From: Actinomycetes bacterium
Lineage (GTDB): Bacteria; Actinomycetota; Acidimicrobiia; Acidimicrobiales; JAAEMS01
Reading direction: 5' to 3'
NCBI GenBank assembly: GCA_024225275.1
Contig: JAAEMS010000279.1
Span: 1-64,000 of the forward strand
Length of the DNA stretch: 64,000 nucleotides
Shown: in pieces, positions 59,837 to 64,000 of the stretch
How positions within the stretch are numbered: position 1 is the stretch's first letter
How the letters are laid out: each line of letters starts with the position of its first letter
Notes under the pieces: model-generated
What the model was told of the DNA's origin: nothing
The model's input: the letters and a program-made list of their open reading frames with translations, nothing else
Databases searched by the model: none
Translations under genes and position numbers: made by a program

Positions 59837-61105
59837 TCAGCTCTCAGCGCCCACCGGGGCCGAATCGGAAGCAGCCGGTTCCGGCCGGCGGGCCCAGAGG
59901 GCGAAACCCAGGCTGAGGGCTCCGTATCCGGCGTAGGCCAGGGCCAATGGGGTGACCGACCCCGCGATGCTCCGGTCCACGAGGCTGGCCAGCAGGGCCC
60001 CACCGCCCAGCGAGAGGGTGCCGATGACGGCCGACGCGGTGCCGGCCAGATCACCCATGGGTTCCATGGCCTGGGCCTGGAGGAGGGGGTTGACCAGGGT
60101 ACGCAGGGAGTTGATCACGGTGAGGAGGGCAACCCAGCCGTAGAAGCCCGGCTGGCCATCGGTCTGCCATGACCACACTGCGACGGCCACGGCCAACACC
60201 AGGGTCAAGGGTAGGGTCACGACGATCACCCGGTCGGCCCCGACCCTGCGGACTTGTCTGCTCCCAAGGAAAACGACCAGCCCCATGACCAGGCTCATGC
60301 CTGCGAAATAGAAGGCGAACTGGTCGCCCCGGCCGTAGATGTCGTCGAAGAGGAGCTGGCTACTTCCGAGGAAGGCAGCGAAAGACCCGAAGTCGAACAT
60401 GACCGCCAACGCCGAGCCGATCGTCAGCCGACTCGAGAACACGGCCACCACCGCGGTACGGGTGCGGTTGAGTGTCAGGGGACGGCGTCGCTCCGGCGGG
60501 AGGGATTCAGGAAGGCGGGTCAGCCACAGGATCAAGGCCACGGTGACCACCATCGGGGCGCCCATGACCCAGCGCCACGACCCGAGCGCGAGCACACCTT
60601 GACCGATCAGCGGAGCCAGGGCGGGGACGATCATGAACACCGACGCAACCACGGCCAGGATGCGAGCCAGCTGATCTCCGCCGTACAGATCCCGGCCAAT
60701 GGCGAGGCTGAGGGCCCGAGGGCCCGCGGCACCAACCCCCCAGATGAACCGGCTCACGACCAACACGCCGAAGGTCGGGGCGAGCGCCGAGCCGAGAGCG
60801 CCCAGGGTGTAGAGGCCGAGACCGGCGTACAGCACCGGCTTGCGTCCGAATCGGTCGGCGAACGGGCCGTACACCAGCTGAGCGCTGGCCAGGCCGAGGA
60901 GATAGAGGGTCACGGTCAACGCGATCCGAGGCGATTCCGGATCGAGACCCAGACCGATCCGGAGATCGGTGAAGGCGGGGAGAGCCATGTCGATCCCCAG
61001 CGCGGTGGTGGCGCTGATCGCCGCCAGCATGCCGATCAGTTCCCGCTCGCCCACTCGACGGGCGCCGGAACCGGCAGCCGGGACTGTCGAAGCAGGTTCG
61101 GTCAT
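59837..61105 (-). CDS. Bcr/CflA-type MFS drug exporter
   Basis: 422 residues, 12 predicted membrane segments, with the MFS motif A YGPFADRFGRKPVLYAGL after helix 2, and TTALGIDMALPAFTDLRIGL in helix 1, both typical of the Bcr/CflA drug-resistance branch. TAGCGT eight bases before ATG 61105 suggests leaderless expression. Its stop is four bases from the convergent hydratase stop. Substrate unknown. Confidence 0.87.
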   Translation of the reverse strand: MTEPASTVPAAGSGARRVGERELIGMLAAISATTALGIDMALPAFTDLRIGLGLDPESPRIALTVTLYLLGLASAQLVYGPFADRFGRKPVLYAGLGLYTLGALGSALAPTFGVLVVSRFIWGVGAAGPRALSLAIGRDLYGGDQLARILAVVASVFMIVPALAPLIGQGVLALGSWRWVMGAPMVVTVALILWLTRLPESLPPERRRPLTLNRTRTAVVAVFSSRLTIGSALAVMFDFGSFAAFLGSSQLLFDDIYGRGDQFAFYFAGMSLVMGLVVFLGSRQVRRVGADRVIVVTLPLTLVLAVAVAVWSWQTDGQPGFYGWVALLTVINSLRTLVNPLLQAQAMEPMGDLAGTASAVIGTLSLGGGALLASLVDRSIAGSVTPLALAYAGYGALSLGFALWARRPEPAASDSAPVGAES

Positions 61106-61245
61106 GGACCAAGACGCTATCGACGGGGCCCGACACTACCCAGGCGAGGTCTACCCTTCCGATGTCCAACCCCGTTTCGCTCCCGGTCGAGGTGAGGGGG
61201 GAAGTCGGTCGGCCAAGCCCAGAATCGAGTACGTGGTGGAGTCGA

Positions 61246-62457
61246 TCAGCGAGGTGGGCTGACGAGATCGGCATCGATGTCGGCGATGGTGGTGCACCCC
61301 GACAAGACCATGGTCTGGCGCAGGCCGGAGACGAGATGGTCCAGCACCCAGTCGACCCCCCTCTCACCGCCTGCTCCCAGCGCGTAGAGGTAGGCCCGGC
61401 CGATCATCACCGCGTCAGCCCCCAGGGCCAGAGCTTTGAAGATGTCGCTCCCCCGGCGCACCCCGCCATCACAGATGATGGCCATCCGGTCACCCACCGC
61501 TTCGGCCACCGGACCAACCAGCTCTATGGGCGTGGGTGCGTTGTCGAGCTGACGACCCCCGTGGTTCGACAAGGCGATCCCGTCGACCCCGTTCTCGGCC
61601 GCGATCACCGCGTCGTCCACCCCTTGGACACCTTTGAGCACGACCTCACCCGGCCAGATGCTGCGGAACCACTCGATGTCGGCCCACGAGAGGCCGGGGT
61701 CGAACTGACTGTTGATGTACTGCGCCAGGTTGACGGCGGTACCGCTGCCGTCGGCGTCGGCACTGGTGACGTTCGAGAAGGTGATGGGCTCGGACCGGAG
61801 AAAGTCGAGGGTCCAGCTCGGATGGAGGGCACCATCGATCAGGGTCTCCGGTCCGATCTTCGGGGGAAGGGTGAAGCCCCGGCGGACATCACGCTCACGA
61901 CGGCCGAGCACCGCGGTGTCGACGGTGATCACGATTGTGGTGTTGCCGGCCTCGTGGGCCCGATCGATCAGCTCCTTGACCATGCCCCGGTCGCGCCAGA
62001 CATAGACCTGCATCCACTTCTCACCACTGCTGACCTCGGCGACCTCCTCGATCGAGCGGGTCCCCATGGTGGACAGGGTGTACGGCACCCCGGCCCGCTG
62101 GGCGGCGCGGGCCACGGCCAACTCGCCCTGGGGATCGGCGATACGGCCGAATCCGGTTGGGGCCATGACGAGAGGGAACGAGTGGGAACGGCCGAACAGG
62201 TCGGTGGTCGTGTCGATCTCGCCGACATCGCGCAGGACGCGGGGCCGGAGCTCGATGTCGGCGAACGCTCCCAAGTTGCGACCGAGGGTGATCTCGTCCT
62301 CGGCCCCGCCGTCGATGTAGTCGAAGACCCCACCGGGCAGCCGCCGTTTGGCGATACGACGGAGGTCGGCGACGCTCGCCACCCGGGCCAGCCGACGCTC
62401 GACCGGGTCGAGCTCGAGCTCACGGAACTGGATGACCGAACGCAGGGAATCGAGCAT
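61246..62457 (-). CDS. FMN-dependent alpha-hydroxy-acid dehydrogenase
   Basis: 403-residue TIM barrel of the LldD/glycolate oxidase family: GGVFDYIDGGAEDEITLGRN, PLVMAPTGFGRIADPQGELA, VYVWRDRGMVKELIDRAHEA and the catalytic GIALSNHGGRQLDNAPTPIE. It oxidises L-lactate, mandelate or a similar acid, or acts as an MftD-type dehydrogenase; other mycofactocin genes are not here. It follows the PaaK-like gene by nine bases on the same strand. Confidence 0.87.
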   Translation of the reverse strand: MLDSLRSVIQFRELELDPVERRLARVASVADLRRIAKRRLPGGVFDYIDGGAEDEITLGRNLGAFADIELRPRVLRDVGEIDTTTDLFGRSHSFPLVMAPTGFGRIADPQGELAVARAAQRAGVPYTLSTMGTRSIEEVAEVSSGEKWMQVYVWRDRGMVKELIDRAHEAGNTTIVITVDTAVLGRRERDVRRGFTLPPKIGPETLIDGALHPSWTLDFLRSEPITFSNVTSADADGSGTAVNLAQYINSQFDPGLSWADIEWFRSIWPGEVVLKGVQGVDDAVIAAENGVDGIALSNHGGRQLDNAPTPIELVGPVAEAVGDRMAIICDGGVRRGSDIFKALALGADAVMIGRAYLYALGAGGERGVDWVLDHLVSGLRQTMVLSGCTTIADIDADLVSPPR

Positions 62458-62466
62458 GACGAGACG

Positions 62467-63705
62467 TTACCTCTGGTCGATGACCCGCTTCGCCTTGGCC
62501 CCGAACCGCTCGAGCATTCCAGCACCAACGGCCTCCATGACCGGGCGGACCTGGGTCCGGTGGCGGATCTCGGAGCCGAGCTCCTTCAGCTGGTCACGAT
62601 CGTCGAGCTCGACCTGGATGGTCATGATGTCGTTGCCGCCCACCTCGCGGGTGAGTACGATCCTCCACTCGGCACCGGTCGGTAGGGCCTTGACCACCAG
62701 ATCCTCGACCGCACTGGGATAGACCAGAGCACCCCTCACCTTGACGGCGTCATCGATGCGACCCAGGAGAGGCTGTGCGAGTGGGAGCCCGCTGATCCCA
62801 CGCTCGCCGACGATGGCCGAGGTGAGGTCGCGGGTTCGGTATCGGATCAGGGGCGAGCCGGTGCGGTAGGGGGTGGTGAGGGTCATCTCACCGAGCTCGC
62901 CCGGCTCGACCGGCTCATCGGCATCGGGCTTCAGCAGCTCGACCACGAAGTAGTCGGTATTCACGTTGAGGGCAGTGGTGATCCGGGTGGTGGGATCACC
63001 AAAGGCGAGGATGGGCCCGGCGGTCTCGGTTGACCCGTACATGTCCTGCCAGCGGAAGTGGTCGGGCAGACTGGCGACCACTTGACGCCTGAGCTCGGTG
63101 CTGGACCCCTCCCCACCCAGGAGACCCATTCGCAGAGGTAGAGAGGACAGGTCGATGCCCGCCCCCTCAGCGGTCTCGACGAGCACTCGCATGAACGACG
63201 GAGTAGCGGAGATCAGGGTGATAGGGAGGTCCTGAAGCCAGGTGATCACCTGCTCAGCGTTGGTCGGCCCAACCGGTACGATTCCGGCCCCGGCCGCGTG
63301 GGCGAGCTCGTTCAACGACGGATGGCCGATCCAGAGACCCGCACCGTGGGTGTTCATCAGCACATCGTCGGGGGTCACTCCCAGGGCTTCGGCAATGTGG
63401 GTGTACTGCTGACCGATCGCCTCCCAGTCGGCGTAGCTGTAGCCGATGAAGAGCCGTGGCCCGGTGGTTCCCGAGGTGGCCGACACCCAGGCCATGTCGG
63501 ACAGAGGCCGGCCACTGAGTGGAAGGGGTCCGAATCCGGTGAGGTCGCCCTTGGTGCAGGTGGGTTGGTCGGCCAGGGCAGTCGAGGTGATTCCGGAATG
63601 AAGGTCGGCGTAGAACGGCACCTCGCGGCGGGCACGGACAATGAGCTCCTCGACCGCCGCCTCGTGGCGGCCGAGCTCACCGATGGCTGGCGTGTTGTCG
63701 GGCAT
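62467..63705 (-). CDS. PaaK-like acyl-CoA ligase (AMP-forming)
   Basis: 412 residues of the phenylacetate-CoA ligase branch: AWVSATSGTTGPRLFIGYSY (ATP loop), DMYGSTETAGPILAFGDP, LIRYRTRDLTSAIVGERG and IDDAVKVRGALVYPSAVEDL near the C-terminal lid. ATG 63705 is preferred because TACCGT lies eight bases upstream; ATG 63729 or 63738 would add up to 11 residues. The activated acid is unknown. Probably in an operon with the downstream FMN dehydrogenase. Confidence 0.85.
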   Translation of the reverse strand: MPDNTPAIGELGRHEAAVEELIVRARREVPFYADLHSGITSTALADQPTCTKGDLTGFGPLPLSGRPLSDMAWVSATSGTTGPRLFIGYSYADWEAIGQQYTHIAEALGVTPDDVLMNTHGAGLWIGHPSLNELAHAAGAGIVPVGPTNAEQVITWLQDLPITLISATPSFMRVLVETAEGAGIDLSSLPLRMGLLGGEGSSTELRRQVVASLPDHFRWQDMYGSTETAGPILAFGDPTTRITTALNVNTDYFVVELLKPDADEPVEPGELGEMTLTTPYRTGSPLIRYRTRDLTSAIVGERGISGLPLAQPLLGRIDDAVKVRGALVYPSAVEDLVVKALPTGAEWRIVLTREVGGNDIMTIQVELDDRDQLKELGSEIRHRTQVRPVMEAVGAGMLERFGAKAKRVIDQR

Positions 63706-63812
63706 GGTCCCGGACGGTAGTCCCTTCATGCTGAGCACATTGACCCCTACGTCTCAGTGCCCTCTCGACCGCCGCCGACGCTTCCGGCAACGAACCGGGA
63801 CCAGCGGACAAC

Positions 63813-64000
63813 ATGAAGCGACAGAAACTCATCGGGTGGATCTGCGGTGCGTCCTTGTCCATGGCGTCGTGTGCAACCGTTGGGCTCGAGCAGGCCGCTC
63901 CCGCCGGGCCCCAGTTCCCCCTCTCCGAGGCCCCGACCTGGGCCGACGTGTCCGATGATGGTTTCAACCGACTGGTCATCGACTTCCGGCCCGAGGCCGC
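63813..64000 (+). CDS. Start of a lipoprotein gene, truncated by the window edge
   Basis: 62 codons are visible from ATG 63813. The signal peptide KRQKLIGWICGASLSMASC ends in lipobox SMASC; the mature part begins acidic and Pro-rich (FPLSEAPTWADVSDDGFNRL). No family can be assigned from this part. Confidence 0.6.
   Translation, partial: MKRQKLIGWICGASLSMASCATVGLEQAAPAGPQFPLSEAPTWADVSDDGFNRLVIDFRPEA

Noticed and set aside
1-64000. tRNA, rRNA, riboswitch or integrated phage
   Set aside because: No cloverleaf-like sequence, rRNA segment, known riboswitch core, integrase or transposase was seen while reading both strands by eye; a covariance-model scan could still find a diverged RNA.

Overview
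The window looks like chromosomal DNA from a high-GC Gram-positive actinobacterium, most plausibly class Acidimicrobiia. The evidence is a very GC-rich sequence with GTG starts, WhiB and DivIVA proteins, a mycothiol-conjugate amidase, the actinobacterial trio MSMEG_4193-type phosphomutase / DUF3090 / SCO1664, a class E-type sortase, a DprE1-type cell-wall oxidase with its UbiA partner, and a PdtaS-like kinase beside a WhiB gene. The class assignment is inference. No rRNA, tRNA, CRISPR, phage or transposase gene was seen.

Region by region. 1-0.9 kb: a broken secreted calcium-binding repeat protein. 0.9-4.8 kb: a long DivIVA-like coiled-coil protein, then a PssD/PssE pair with a family 2 glycosyltransferase. 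5.0-7.9 kb: cysD-cysN-cysC, the route from sulfate to PAPS. 8-9.5 kb: an LCP cell-wall ligase. 9.5-18.4 kb: a purine/methylthioadenosine salvage and uptake cluster (phosphorylase, binding lipoprotein, ABC ATPase, two permeases, amidohydrolase, second binding protein). 18.4-21.9 kb: dprE1, the UbiA-type phosphoribosyltransferase and an FrhB-like iron-sulfur protein. 22-31 kb: mixed housekeeping genes, including UdgB, the phosphomutase/DUF3090/SCO1664 trio, a CobW GTPase and threonine aldolase. 31-36 kb: mca, etfBA, a lipid kinase, a glycerophosphodiesterase and whiB. 36-42.4 kb: pdtaS, small conserved proteins and an iron-sulfur group (mrp, a SufR-like regulator, a cysteine desulfurase). 43-49.6 kb: a nine-gene ccmABCDEFGHI operon (System I cytochrome c maturation) in which every junction overlaps. 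49.6-52.4 kb: a sortase and two paralogous septum-formation-type exported proteins joined by a tandem repeat. 52.4-64 kb: a biotinyl carrier, hydrolases, regulators, a trypsin-like protease, menB, a hydratase, an MFS exporter, an FMN dehydrogenase, a PaaK-like ligase and the start of a lipoprotein.

The strongest unexplained structures are non-coding or semi-coding. (i) An exact four-copy 41-bp array at 51564-51727, in which every unit is a 14-codon ORF whose stop overlaps the next start, so that it bridges two paralogous genes by five ATGA junctions. (ii) Three copies of a 41-bp intergenic palindrome (18389, 42481, 57955). (iii) A second dispersed element of about 55 bp at gene 3' ends (7820, 9501, 11783). 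(iv) A perfect 22-bp inverted repeat at 38075-38124 built of nested palindromes. Many genes also carry a -10 box 6-8 nt before their start codon, which suggests widespread leaderless transcription.
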